DNA from: Hofstenia miamia
Lineage: Eukaryota; Xenacoelomorpha; Acoela
Reading direction: 5' to 3'
DNA: 64,000 bases
NCBI GenBank assembly: GCA_004352715.1
Contig: SCFE01000006.1
Coordinates: 1,740,752-1,804,751, forward strand
In this document: positions 45,923 through 58,000 of the stretch, piece after piece
Layout: the number at the start of each line of letters is the position of its first letter
Numbering within the stretch: position 1 is the first letter of the stretch
The notes under the pieces: generated by a model
The model's database searches: none
Told to the model about the DNA's origin: nothing
Seen by the model: the letters and a program-made list of their open reading frames with translations, nothing else
Program-made: the position numbers and the translations under genes

Positions 45923-48900
45923 GGAGGCGAAGCTGCAAGTAGTTCCTTCCCGAATAAGGTCATTAAATAAAATTAGTAAACTAACATTCATTGAGAAATT
46001 TGCTTGAAATATAGAAAGAATGTTGTTACGAAAGTAACAAACTTCCTCGAGTATAATTTGAAAACACGTTTTCAATATTGGTAGAAGTCGTGGAGTACGA
46101 AATAAACAGCCACTCGTGTAGACAGACTGCAGGCTCAAAACCGCAAAAAGCTATTGTTGATATTATTGTAAAGATTAATAATGTGACACAGGAAACAATT
46201 TGTTGCATACAAAATTGCATATTTATGCATAATACAGTAAAATTGAATCAATCCAAACCAAGTCTAAACTTAAGACGTCTATTTCTAATGAATTCAGTAA
46301 ACCTATTTTAGAAGCAGTAAGAACATCATAGTACGTAATGTAATATGTTCCTCCCGCACTTTCTCTAAAAAAGGCTCTGGACATCTGCGCAAATAAGTTT
46401 GTATATGCAAATTTTTCACAATGTTTTGATACTAGACCTGCTACTTTACCAGCATTAAAACTATCAAATTCAAACATCTATTTCACGAAATTCTTCAATC
46501 TCATTCTATAAAAAGTTGCATATTATGGTAAATTTATAGAACAACAGTTTGACTTAAATGTGTCAAATACAAATAGCAATTATGCAACTTCTTAAACCGG
46601 TATACCACTGCGATTAATGACACTACGTTTTAAAACTTCACGTAAAACAATTGGCTTTGGGAAAGTTATGGCAGAAGCTCCTGTCATCTCAAATAAATTG
46701 GGTGGATCAGCTGGTTTTCCATGCACTTTAATAGTAGGAAAGCCTTCTGGCCAATGCTTTTGCAAAATAACAGTGTTTTAGTAACTCTTATTTTTTGAAG
46801 AATTCTAGATAACCAAGCGTTTCTTTCATTCACGTCTTTTGGGAACCTGTATGCAGAAATATATGGTAAATTTTTATTGTTCGACCTGCATTTAAATACA
46901 CAGCACTTGTCGGCATGAGCAACTGAACGGAATGAATTGCAAAGCCAAATGACTAATATAAATATTATAGCATCAATAACAACATTGCTTTATTGCGGTT
47001 TTGGGCCTGCAGTCTGTTGACACGAGTGTTTGTTTTCACCTCCTGCAAATTTCGTACTCCACGCTCTGGACACATCAATAGCAAACAAATTATAGTTAAG
47101 TATAAAGCAGAAATTGTAGCAGATGTTTGCTGTTGGTGTGATGGAATATTTGATAATCTATCATCACAATACATTTGCGAAAGTACTAAAAATTTGATCG
47201 GTGGTTTAATATCAGTCAGAATATGAATAAAACTAATATTTACAAGAAAATTGAAATATTTAACAACATTTGGAGGCAAACAATGTGCGATCATACAACG
47301 AATAAAATTATACAAAGATCTATTCTTATTACAGACTACATCGGTGTTGCTTGCAACTTAGTATGCTTTGTCGGCTTAATTAAAAATAATTACAAAGAGC
47401 CAATATCCATATATCTAAGAATGCTTTCCTTGGGAAATATAATTGGATTATTATTTGAACTGAATTCACTTCGATATCTACAATATGTTTTACATATCAG
47501 ACATGTTTCACACTTACAGTTTACGATGCTTCGCGAAGTTTTTTGGGCAGCACTAGTTCACTCAAATCTTACATTCTTAGTCATTGTAATAGACCGATAT
47601 TTTGCGACAAACAATGCCAAGACTTACAATAAATACATGGAGAACAAAGAAATTCTATGGCTAATTATTTATTGGATTATTATTATAAACTTTCTGATAT
47701 CTGGATTCTTTGGACTTTCCCTCTACGTAATGCCAGAAGTGGATATGTGTCTTTACAAAACACTAGCTGAGGGACTACCATTTCTCATTGTATTGTGTTT
47801 TTATATAGCAATGTAGGGTTTTTGACAATGTTCATAAACTAGCAACATTTCGTAGGTTTTTAAAAAACGTTAAACCAATATGTTGAAGTTTTAAAATTGA
47901 ATATAACAACCAAATTTTTTAGTAAAAACAAATGCCAAACTGCGTTGGTTTCATATTGATTGTAAAATAGATTCATTTTCAAAAAACCCACATTCATGAA
48001 ATTTCCACAAATTTCAATGGAAAATTCCATTCGTAATTTGTAACTTTCTTTCCATACTTCCAAAATAGATGACAAGTGAACATTGTCCATAAAGAGTAAA
48101 ATCAGGCATAAATGGAGTTCCGCAATTTCAAATAATAATTTTTCTAATTACAAACCTCACCCAGATAGTCATTAACATAATAATTGAAGCAAATGACAAA
48201 AGGATGCGATTTGGCTGCCACGGATATTTTCTCGAGTTACTCGAAGAATCCAGTTTTACCGTGAATAGTGCAACGAATGCCATCACGATCTACATTGCAA
48301 TGCAAAAATATCTAGAAAAGGATGCTGGCAGCATTGAATCCGAAACATCATAGAATAGCTGATGTTGAATAAGAAACTTTACACAATGATAATAGCAATA
48401 TATTTTAAAGGATATCATTAAACAATTTCATAGTAACATTGGTTCAATTGCATTTCATTACATACTTTTGTATCTTCATAAATTTAAAAAGTAATATAAG
48501 GCATAATCCTCCAATCAACAGATTACTTTGTACCTCTAAGTTAGGTCTACTTCAAATTATGGTTTAGATATTTAATTGAAAAATTTACAGGTTTTCGAAA
48601 TAGTATTTAGATTTTGAAATTTTTAAAGGTACAGCAACGAAAAAACATTTTTTGCAAAATTACAAGAACAGCTTTGAAAAAGCATATGTTTTTATCATCA
48701 TCAAAATCCATCTTTTTCTGTAAAAATAATCTTTAAAAATTATATTAAAATGTTCTTTTTACCATGTTGAAAACAATTGCTCGTAATGTTTAATTTGCGG
48801 TTACCCATCAATCGCTTCTATTAAATAAAATTTATTTAGTTCTGCATTATATGTTTGCTTGCGTATTAAATCATAAAAAATTTAAAAAATTGAGAAAAAC

Positions 48901-49146
48901 TTAGTTACGTTCTAATGTAGCTTACTTTGAGTTGAGACTGGGTCAGCAGTTGGACTTTTGCTCCAGCATTCTGCTGATACCTTACATTTTCTTCTAATTT
49001 TTCAAGACCCTTTTTACTGGAAAGCAGTAAATATCCATGCGGATTAAATGACACATCCACCGGATCAGCTTCAGCAACACTCAAATGTTCCTAAAAATTA
49101 ATGTAAAATACAATTTTTTAATTAAACATACATAAATTCGCGTATA

Positions 49147-49189
<43 letters not shown>

Positions 49190-49821
49190 CATTGCTCAAT
49201 GAACCGTNNNNNNNNNNNNNNNNNNNNNNNNNNNNNNNNNNNNNNNNNNNNNNNNNNNNNNNNNNNNNNNNNNNNNNNNNNNNNNNNNNNNNNNNNNNNN
49301 NNNNNNNNNNNNNNNNNNNNNNNNNNNNNNNNNNNNNNNNNNNNNNNNNNNNNNNNNNNNNNNNNNNNNNNNNNNNNNNNNNNNNNNNNNNNNNNNNNNN
49401 NNNNNNNNNNNNNNNNNNNNNNNNNNNNNNNNNNNNNNNNNNNNNNNNNNNNNNNNNNNNNNNNNNNNNNNNNNNNNNNNNNNNNNNNNNNNNNNNNNNN
49501 NNNNNNNNNNNNNNNNNNNNNNNNNNNNNNNNNNNNNNNNNNNNNNNNNNNNNNNNNNNNNNNNNNNNNNNNNNNNNNNNNNNNNNNNNNNNNNNNNNNN
49601 NNNNNNNNNNNNNNNNNNNNNNNNNNNNNNNNNNNNNNNNNNNNNNNNNNNNNNNNNNNNNNNNNNNNNNNNNNNNNNNNNNNNNNNNNNNNNNNNNNNN
49701 NNNNNNNNNNNNNNNNNNNNNNNNNNNNNNNNNNNNNNNNNNNNNNNNNNNNNNNNNNNNNNNNNNNNNNNNNNNNNNNNNNNNNNNNNNNNNNNNNNNN
49801 NNNNNNNNNNNNNNNNNNNNN

Positions 49822-49856
<35 letters not shown>

Positions 49857-51091
49857 AGATAATGTTGCTTAAGTTATATTTAAAACGAATAGTGAAGTTA
49901 TAATCAAATGAAATTATATGTCTTTGACAAAAATTATTAATTGACTTGGTATTGAAACACGTCATGAATAATAAAAAATTCTCCAGATATCATTTATTGA
50001 GTTATCAATGATAAGAATAAACATGATGACAGTTTAAAAACACTTGTGCAAAATATGAAACTAGAACAGAAATTTCAAAGACATAAATAGTCATACATTT
50101 CTTGTATGAACTTGGCTATGCTAATAGTCTAAAAGGAGAATAGTATATGTACAGGAAAATATTTAGTCATTTCTTCCACTACAAGTAGCATAATAAAATT
50201 CCAGATGACATATTTGTGATTTTATTACAGAAAGCAATATGGTACAAAATTTTCAAGAGTACATAATATCTATTTACATATCATTTGAAGAAGCTTATAA
50301 TCACTACGTAAATAAGGCTTCCAAAATTATAGCTCAAAGAAACCTCATATTTGAAGAATGTTGAATAAACATTGTAAAAGTATTAACTGCTATCACACCT
50401 AAAATTAGAAATCTACAATAAATTATTAATAATGTTTAATGTCATTAAATATTTTTTACTATTTTTAATTTGGTGGGAGAACTTTTTTTGCAATAATGGC
50501 GTAATTTTCTTTTCATAGAAGCAAAATATCGTGCCATGATGCTATGTAAATATAAGGTTACAAATAAGTGCTACTTTTATTGGGCATGTATGTAGATAGA
50601 ACGCTTAGACCCCCAGTGGTACACCCACTATTTGTGTCGCATCCTTATACATCAGAAGTCCACAATATTATAGTGCGACTTTTAGAATATATAAGTAATT
50701 TTGAAGAGTTTTCATAAATTTAAAAAGCTTGGCACAATTTATTGCTAACTATAAGTTAATTAAGTGATTAAAATACGACATAAAAAATTACGTGAGCGTT
50801 ACGAAGGAAGTCATATGTGAATTTTGAAAGTTGAATATTTTCAATGTTGGTAAACTGCTGTCTGATACCACCAGCACTAAGAACAGTGGAAGAGCGCGTG
50901 TAAGTGGGATCTCGCTCAATAACAGTCACAGACAGATGCTGCCGCGCCCTAGATTTGAGAAAATACGCCACACAAGACCCAATACATCCTCCGCCTAAAA
51001 TCACAACATCCGATTGATTAGTAATGTCAACATGGCCAGTTGTGAAACCAGTTGAAAAGCGGCGACACCATCTAGTTGTTCTTAAGAACAT
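44701..51091 (-). CDS. FOXRED1: FOXRED1, FAD-dependent oxidoreductase, C-terminus not found
   Basis: Four exons join in phase 0: 51091-50792, 49090-48926, 45340-45128 and 44997-44701, giving 325 codons. Each has AG and GT at its borders (for example donor cac/gtaatt, acceptor tttag/gaacat). The product is a mitochondrial flavoprotein needed to assemble respiratory complex I. The start MFLRTTRWCRRFSTGF is basic, like a mitochondrial presequence. VVILGGGCIGS (G33, G35, G38) with VIERD is the FAD-binding Rossmann fold. STVLSAGGIRQQF, FNPHGYLLL, NEGWFDPW, NAAGAWSSDIA and LPVEPRKRFVFV are conserved FOXRED1 blocks. About 120-130 C-terminal residues are missing and were not found down to the window start. 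A 614-N gap lies in intron 1; a GPCR gene and a P-element lie in intron 2. It follows COG5 on the same strand after about 1 kb. Confidence 0.9.
45869..45919. repeat. (AT)n with flanking motif, inverted partner of 49142-49207
   Basis: acggttcattgagctatgat followed by (AT)n. The reverse complement, with one difference in 20, lies at 49188-49207 beside an (AT)n tract at the edge of the 614-N gap. Confidence 0.75.
46090..47062 (-). mobile_element. P-element family copy 2, internally deleted
   Basis: It has the same ends as 19042-20795 (GTGGAGTACGAAAT, then CACTCGTGTAGACAGACTGC). The inside is a shorter version of that copy. The 46260-46370 block matches 19310-19440 (RESAGGTYYITYYDVLTASK on the minus strand), and the 46370-46930 block matches 20090-20655, including remains of the THAP start. 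The two deletions differ, so both come from a longer parent. It lies in FOXRED1 intron 2, 160 bp before the GPCR start. Confidence 0.85.
47223..48353 (+). CDS. Divergent rhodopsin-like GPCR, two exons, 282 aa
   Basis: Exon 1 is 47223-47812 and exon 2 is 48095-48353; donor AT/gtaggg and acceptor ataaag/A join in phase to give 282 aa. Seven hydrophobic segments appear: about 34-53, 63-83, 104-123 ending in IDRYF (DRY at 124-126), 144-170, 184-200, 208-227 (FQIIIFLITNLTQIVINIII) and 241-266 with NSATNAITIY, a changed NPxxY motif. It would be a plasma-membrane receptor, by family probably for a peptide or amine. Oddities: no Asp in helix 2, no Cys before helix 3, a very short third inner loop and no Pro in helix 6. 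It lies inside FOXRED1 intron 2 on the opposite strand. The ligand cannot be told. It could be a lineage-specific orphan receptor. Confidence 0.75.
49142..49207. repeat. (AT)n with flanking motif at gap edge
   Basis: An (AT)n tract, then atcattgctcaatgaaccgt directly against the N run; inverted copy of 45869-45888. Confidence 0.75.
49208..49821. other. Assembly gap, 614 N
   Basis: N run inside FOXRED1 intron 1, with (AT)n on both sides. No exon is expected here, because exons 1 and 2 join in phase. Confidence 0.99.
50588..50661 (+). repeat. Dispersed repeat R2, copy A
   Basis: gtatgtagatagaacgctta, then ccccagtggta and gtcgcatccttatacat match 56145-56220 at most positions. The partner copy follows a hAT dimerization domain, so this may be a solo hAT terminus. 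Confidence 0.6.
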
Positions 51092-51554
51092 CTAAAACTA
51101 AAAACCCTTTATCACCAAAGTATTAATAGAATAGCAAGTTTAAATTAGTGAAATTCTGCAAATGCAAACGTACAATCCATTTATATGCAAAAGCAAATAC
51201 GCTATATCAAGTTTGGCTCACTTAAAATGATATTTGTTGTACGCATGTATAGTTACAAAGGATTTATAAATATTGTTATGCGCCAATAGCAAACATTAAG
51301 AGTTAGTGAGCATTAACAATTATAAAATTGTTCAGGCTAAACAACTTCCTCCTAAATTACTGCAAAGTTACAAAATATAATATTAAATTAAAAAAACAGA
51401 TTTAATCAATTACGATTTTCTATTTGAAGTCGATTATGATTATTTACAAAGAACTTTAAAGAACAATTCACACCTTTTAATGACTATATCTCAGTTACAC
51501 TCAACGAAACTAACAATTTAATATTTCACGTGTAGCGACAAAATCATACAATCA

Positions 51555-51557
<3 letters not shown>

Positions 51558-51597
<40 letters not shown>
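51558..51597. repeat. (AT)n microsatellite
   Basis: About 19 AT units between FOXRED1 and COG5. Confidence 0.95.
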
Positions 51598-51599
<2 letters not shown>

Positions 51600-51767
51600 C
51601 ATTTGCCAAATTGTTCTCTTTCGGATTCGCTTAAATTCAATATATCTGTACCAAGGATTTGGAGCATCTTGCTTAACGAAACTCCGTATTCTCCATGAAA
51701 TTTCAGCTGAAATAAAGCCGAAAATGTTGACTCTTGGTCTGAGATCACTTTTTGATTTCTGATGCAA
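51596..51767 (-). other. Orphan exon-like block between COG5 and FOXRED1
   Basis: After acceptor cttttacag the frame reads CIRNQKVISDQEST, FSALFQLKFHGEYGVSLSKM, LQILGTDILNLSESEREQFG, KC, then TAA at the edge of the (AT)n tract. Composition is protein-like, with amphipathic helices. A second frame is also open here, so coding status is uncertain. It could be an alternative 3' exon of COG5, the last exon of an unseen gene, or an old transposon piece. Confidence 0.35.
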
Positions 51768-52079
51768 CTGTAAAAGAAATAGTATTCTCCAATTTACTTC
51801 TATGTTCTCAAAGTAAAGTCCTCAAATTGTAAAATTCTAACATTCGTCAATACAAAATAAAAAATTATTAAAATCCAATGAGAATTAGTAGAGATATAAA
51901 CATTTAAATGTCTAAAGAAGGCATGTGTACATACCAAAATTGAAAGAAACAAGAACGTGCATTGAAAACTCAAAAAATAAAGGTACCAGTTACAACATTT
52001 CTCATCAATAAAAACCTATATTATTTAAATAATGTACATAATTACAAATCAAATAGAACACCCACTTTCTATACAAATA

Positions 52080-55000
52080 TTAAACATCTTGGAGAAGTTT
52101 TAATATAATAGGATATGTTGCTACATACTCTTTACCACCTTCTCGCCGCACTTTCCGCACATAGCTTTCAAGGCCAGTCTTCAAAAAGGAATTATGCTCA
52201 GCTTCTGAGTGGTTATCCAACCACTCACTGTATTGTTCGATTGACATTCCTGTTGATATGTAAGGCATACTAAGTTCAGCAGAACTGCAACTGAATAAAT
52301 AGTTTATCACAATGCTTAACGGAATGACTTTGCCAATAGTTTCATTGGAAGATATTTCATCAGGAGACAAAGTTAAGATACTTTTATAACAGCGCAATTG
52401 CCTGAAATGTGGCGAGAAATTGGCCTGAGGACTTAAAGACAACATGCACTTCTCAAATTTTAAAATATCCTCTTGAATAAGCTTAATACCCGGCTGAGAC
52501 AAAGGACGAATCAATGACAGATGACGTAAATAGAACCGAGTTGATTCATCTACAATCTTAGACATAACTTCATCAGTGATACTTGAGCATTCGAAGTGAA
52601 CTATAAAATCGCTATACACTCTGGATGTAAAGTCATCGAGTTCAATGATGTACAATGATAATGAATCAGTTTCGTAATCCGATTTGCTAAAATTTTCAGT
52701 GTGCAATGTTAAAATAATGCGCTTTATATAAATAAACACATTATTCATCCAATCAGATGCCGCCATTTTAATAAATGAAGATAATTCTTTAAAAGTTGAA
52801 CTTAATATCTTGTTAATTTCTGAAGACGATTTGAACTGAAATTTTTTACTCAACTTTTGAAAGGCTTGCAAAAAGTAAAATGAAACATTTATTATATTCA
52901 TCAAGAATAGTTGGGAGGTATTCATTTTACTAATTACTTGGTGAGTATCTTCCCCGCTTGGGATTGCACCTTCCGCCTTAATATTAAACAATGCTATAGT
53001 CTTTGCAACATTTTTGCAAGTGAGAATTAAGAAGTGATCATCAAATATGGCGGTACTTAAGTCATTTTCAATACCAGCAATCAATGCGTCAATCTCTTCC
53101 TTATTTATCGATTTTTTCTCTGGCAAAAATATATTATTAACAGCATCATGACTCTTTGACAACGACTTGGATAAATATGCATTTTCATAGTCAATGAATG
53201 CACGACGTAGTTGAGCTAAAACTACAGTTTTTGAAGATAATTTTGAATCAAACGAAAGAAAGTGATGGAATTTTTCACTAAGTGTTATTAAAAATTTCAG
53301 AAGTTTGGGGTAATCTGACTCCACCACTTGCTTCACAGCCGGAATAGATCTAGAGATTCTGATAAACGAGGTTTTCAATGTATTTTCAATAAAGCTGACA
53401 AAGGAATTTAAAGACAAAGTAGTTTCAACTAAATCCTGATCAAGAACGTTTATAAAGCATTTATGAGTAGTGGAATCTTTCTTCTTCCTAAGCACAACAT
53501 TGAGCATATGAATCTTGGAAGCAGATGATATAATAACAGAAGACAATTTGTCCATAGCTGACCAAAAATGGGCACGGGTAACGGCGCTATTAGAGGATAG
53601 AATCATGTTGGACCGACCGGGTGCAACATTATTAGAGGATTTGTCAGACTTGGAGAAGGCCTCGTTTGAAAACCGCTGAGATATTTCTTCGGTAACGTTT
53701 TTCTGAAGTGAAGTGATTATATTCTTACATTTAGAAGGCAATTCATCGAGGTAAAAATAAACCTGCAAAGCAGTTCCTAGGCTATTTTGACTCAACGATT
53801 CTAACGACTGATCTAAAATGCATGTAGAGCGAGCAGCTATTATTTGAGCAGCTTCTCTTTCTCGAAGTCTGTCATCAGCAACAGCATCAATCCCTAAACA
53901 AAATGAAATAATATGCGAAATTGGTATGAAAAACAACTACTTCATAATTTTTATTCTATTCAGAAATAATGTAATTGCGAATTGCATGATCATTAATACA
54001 GGGTGTCCATTAAATATTTGCCAAAATAAAAGGCTGATAAATCGTATCTACATTATTCAATGGATGTAATTACGCTATGGTCTTGTCGCTAATTTGTGGG
54101 GATTCGATTTTTTGTTCAAATGCTTCACCTTTCATTTCGATTTTCAAATTAATTATTTAAAAATCGTCCAGAATCAGTTTGCATTTAATTTAAAATGGAT
54201 CTTGAACTTTCCGATAAAATTTTGCTTTTGGAATGTTATGTTATTGGTGGAAAGTCAATCACCACTGCCATACGAGCTTTCTGCACTGATAAGCGGATAA
54301 AAAATGACCGCCACAATTGGCAGTGCCGGAGCGATGCCGAAAGTCTGGAGAAAAAAGGACAAAGATTCGAGTGATCTTTGGAGCTGTGTCATTGACTCTT
54401 ATGTGCTTTTTACAGTGTATATTTTTGTGTTTCCCCTCCTACTCTTTGTTTTTTTTAGATCGATGAATAAGAGTGTTCAAAAATAAGAGAAACGTTTCAA
54501 AATCTTTTGGAATTGTGCTTTTCAATAATTCTGATCGAGTACTCTTTTTGAGTGATCTTCTCAATTGCTACTGTAATGATTACTCTGTTTATTGTTTTGC
54601 CTACACAAAAATAAAATGTGTGTAATTTAGCGAAAGTTAATGATACTTTTTCGTATCCACAACACTACATTTGATTGAATAATTGGATAACCAATTGGAT
54701 GCATATTTGATTGAATAGTGAATAAACAAAATCAGATAGAAATTGAAATTAGGGTAAATTAGATGTCCATTTCCCAAGTTTTCTCCGTAAATCAAACTAA
54801 AAATGAAGCATGTAATATAAGCAAAAATCCAAATCCCTCCACATAATAAGCAAGATAAGAACGTTACCATACTCATAAAACCATTTTCCTATGAATTATT
54901 AGCTTTTAATTTTGGCAAGTATTTAATGCACACCCTGTACATTTCATCACAGAAATTTGAAGTAAATCACGGGGAAAAATTCTTTTCATAGAACATTTCT

Positions 55001-58000
55001 ATTAGCAAATTCAGTTAGAAATTTAAAATGAAAAGCTAAAAATTCGTTAGTAGCTGCCCTTATATTCGAACTAGGATTTCACAGTTATTGTCTTTTCGAA
55101 TATTCAAAAACATTATTTGCATTCCGCTCGTAAAAGCATAGAGAATGATATTGAATTGGAAAGATAACGGCAATGCTATTATGTGACTGATGTTTATTAA
55201 TTTCAGTTAATGTTTGGAAGTTTAAAAATAACAATGTAAAAACATTTTAATGTGGTAGAAAACAGTGTTTTAAGATACATAATATATAGTCAAAACTATA
55301 TAGTCCCAAAATTAACAATACATGTACACATATTTGTTGATTAAAAAATTGCTTGAAGTATTATTGGAAGCACCGCTTTGCATCCCCCTTTTCTATTTCT
55401 TTCGAGATAAAATTCACAAAAATAAGACAAGATGGAATTTGAATTTAGAATTGGTACTGTTAGTTGGAATTGAATATTCTTGAACGATGGATGTAAACCT
55501 GGTGTTTGAATATAGCTTTATGCATGACAATGCTAGACAAACGCTACGAGCAGCTAGGTTTGCTCAACTCAGTATCTATCAATTATTCCACTCAATAGTA
55601 CAGTGAAAGGGAGGATCTAAAATTTCTAATACGGGTACTGAAATTTTTTAAACAACAATAAGTTAACAGTTAATTCTATGTTTAACATTTCTCAATTGAT
55701 TTATAGTCGCCTAACAACAACAATAAGCAGATGCCTTCAAACAATAAGAATCCACTTGATAAAGAAATTGTAATATATTTGAATTCCCGAGGTAAGACAC
55801 CATTGAAATTTTGGGCAATAACAAAGAAGAATTGGCATATTTGCAAGAAGCAACTGCTGAATTTCCTCCATTTAAGGCAAACAACACTACATCAGAGAGA
55901 ACTACATCTGTTGGTATTAGCATTGTCATTACAAACGTAAGCCGGTCTGCATTAGTATTTGAATTCGAAATAAAAAGTTGTTCGACAGAGCTTGAAGTTC
56001 AGGCAGCCAAAATTGCCACTTCGGTTGACATTGAAAATGGGAAGCGAAAATTTAAGTGTTAAGTAAAACTGAATGAGGAAAACCATGAGAGCGACGACGT
56101 TGCTTGATAATTACTGCATATAATCAATATTATGAAGAATATATGTATGCTGATAAAACGACTAGACCACCAGTGGTAAGCAAGGCAAATTCGTGTGGCA
56201 TCCTTATACATTCCAGATTGATTTTCAGAACTTCTGTTAATCATTCAATTTACTTATTTAGATGGTAACTCGGTTTTTGCTGCATTGTTGTCGAAATACA
56301 AACTAACACCTGGGAAGCAATGGGACTTATTAAACCAATCAAAATTTTATTAAACTACTGGTATTCGTTTTCAAAAGAAATTTATGACTGAGCATGACAA
56401 GGATTTATGACTGAGAACAGAAAGCCAAATTTCTTAAAAATTAACTTGAAAAACGAAATGATCCTTAATCGTAATTTCAGTTATCTTAATGATTTAAATT
56501 GTTCATTGATATTCCGACATATTGGTATTAACAAAAGAAGGGAGTTTAAAACTCAATGAAACAAAGCACAATAATTAACTGCCAAAATAGCAGAAAAGTA
56601 AAAGTTAAGACTTTAATGGTAACGAACCTAAACAATTAAAAGATGAAATTTCGTTTACAAGTAGTTTATATGAAAATACTAACCTGTAAGGTCATAAGTA
56701 GTGAAAATTGTAAAAAGTTCACTATAAGCCTGCGCTGCTTTTGCTAAATCTCGATCACCTACTGACAAATATGACTGCAAACGACGACTTAACTGCGAAA
56801 CCCTAAACATCGCTCTGATAAAGATATTAAAGCTTAAACAATTATACATAAATGCAGAACATTAGTGATGTAAACTACATTGAATAATGCATCTAAAGCG
56901 AGTTACCAGTGATCAGTTCGGAGTTAGTTTTCTACAAGAATGCACATTCAAACCCAAACAAATGTTTATGCAACAAAAAAATCAGGTAGAAGAGTACCGG
57001 AATATTCTTGATGTCTTAATAATTTACTTTTCATTATCATTAGACTTGAGTGCAAAATATAAATATCACAAGGACATATTAGGCTAAAATAATTTAAAAG
57101 TACTATTTTACCCTCTATAACTTTGTGTATTGTGAAGGTGTCATATCGATGATATAAGAAATGATTTCTGGAATATTACTTTGTACAAGGCATTATTTTT
57201 GAACAAAACAATATATTCTGTGGTAGATTTCAAATTCATTATATACTTCTGTCTTACAAGATTAGCATCCTGACATATCATTTCACAAATTCGCCAATAA
57301 AACCGCACATTCAAGTAAAAAATACTCTTAAAAATGTGTGGAAATCTTGACAACTGCTAATGAAAAGTCAATGATCTTATAGGCAATGGAATCACCACAC
57401 AGCAATAAATCATTAAAATAGAAACTTGTTCGATTGTAATTTGGAAATTATGCTATTCTTCGGTGTAGAACTTAAGAATTTCCACATATTTTTACATTAT
57501 ATTTGCGGCATCAAAAGACTTGAAATTAATTAATATTAAAAATTATTTCGTTGCATCACTAAGTTTCTAAATGCAAAACGCATTGCTATTGGTAGTTATA
57601 AATTAGTTGTCAACAATATTTTATATATGATATTTTAATGTCAAGGAATTCAAAATGAAATGCCTTACATTTGATAGACTAAAACTGCGAGAGGCGCAAT
57701 TTTGAGATGAGAGATTTCAAATGCTCAAGATAATGTTCATACTTTTATCACAGCCAGAATCGTCGACTCATCGATTTAAATTCACTGATAACCATCAACT
57801 GCCAGAATTGATATCATTTCTGACCTTCCCAACAACATATCAAAGGGTACAATCCTGAAGAAACAAGGCAACGCCTGAGCCGACCTGTGCAAAGAGATAC
57901 TCCATTGCGACTTACATGAAGTCACTGTACTGGGCTAGGAAACAACAGAGCAGACTGCGTTGTCTGCAGCCATAGATGAGTCCCAAGTGATCGGCGACAA

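Noticed and set aside
47813-47880. Reading the GPCR as frameshifted at 47812, with continuation VFDNVHKLATFRRFL
   Set aside because: A normal donor at 47813 and acceptor at 48094 join in phase to helices 6 and 7, so no frameshift is needed.
47860-48090. Minus-strand ORF inside the GPCR intron
   Set aside because: No motif; it lies in the intron that joins the two GPCR exons and looks like chance.
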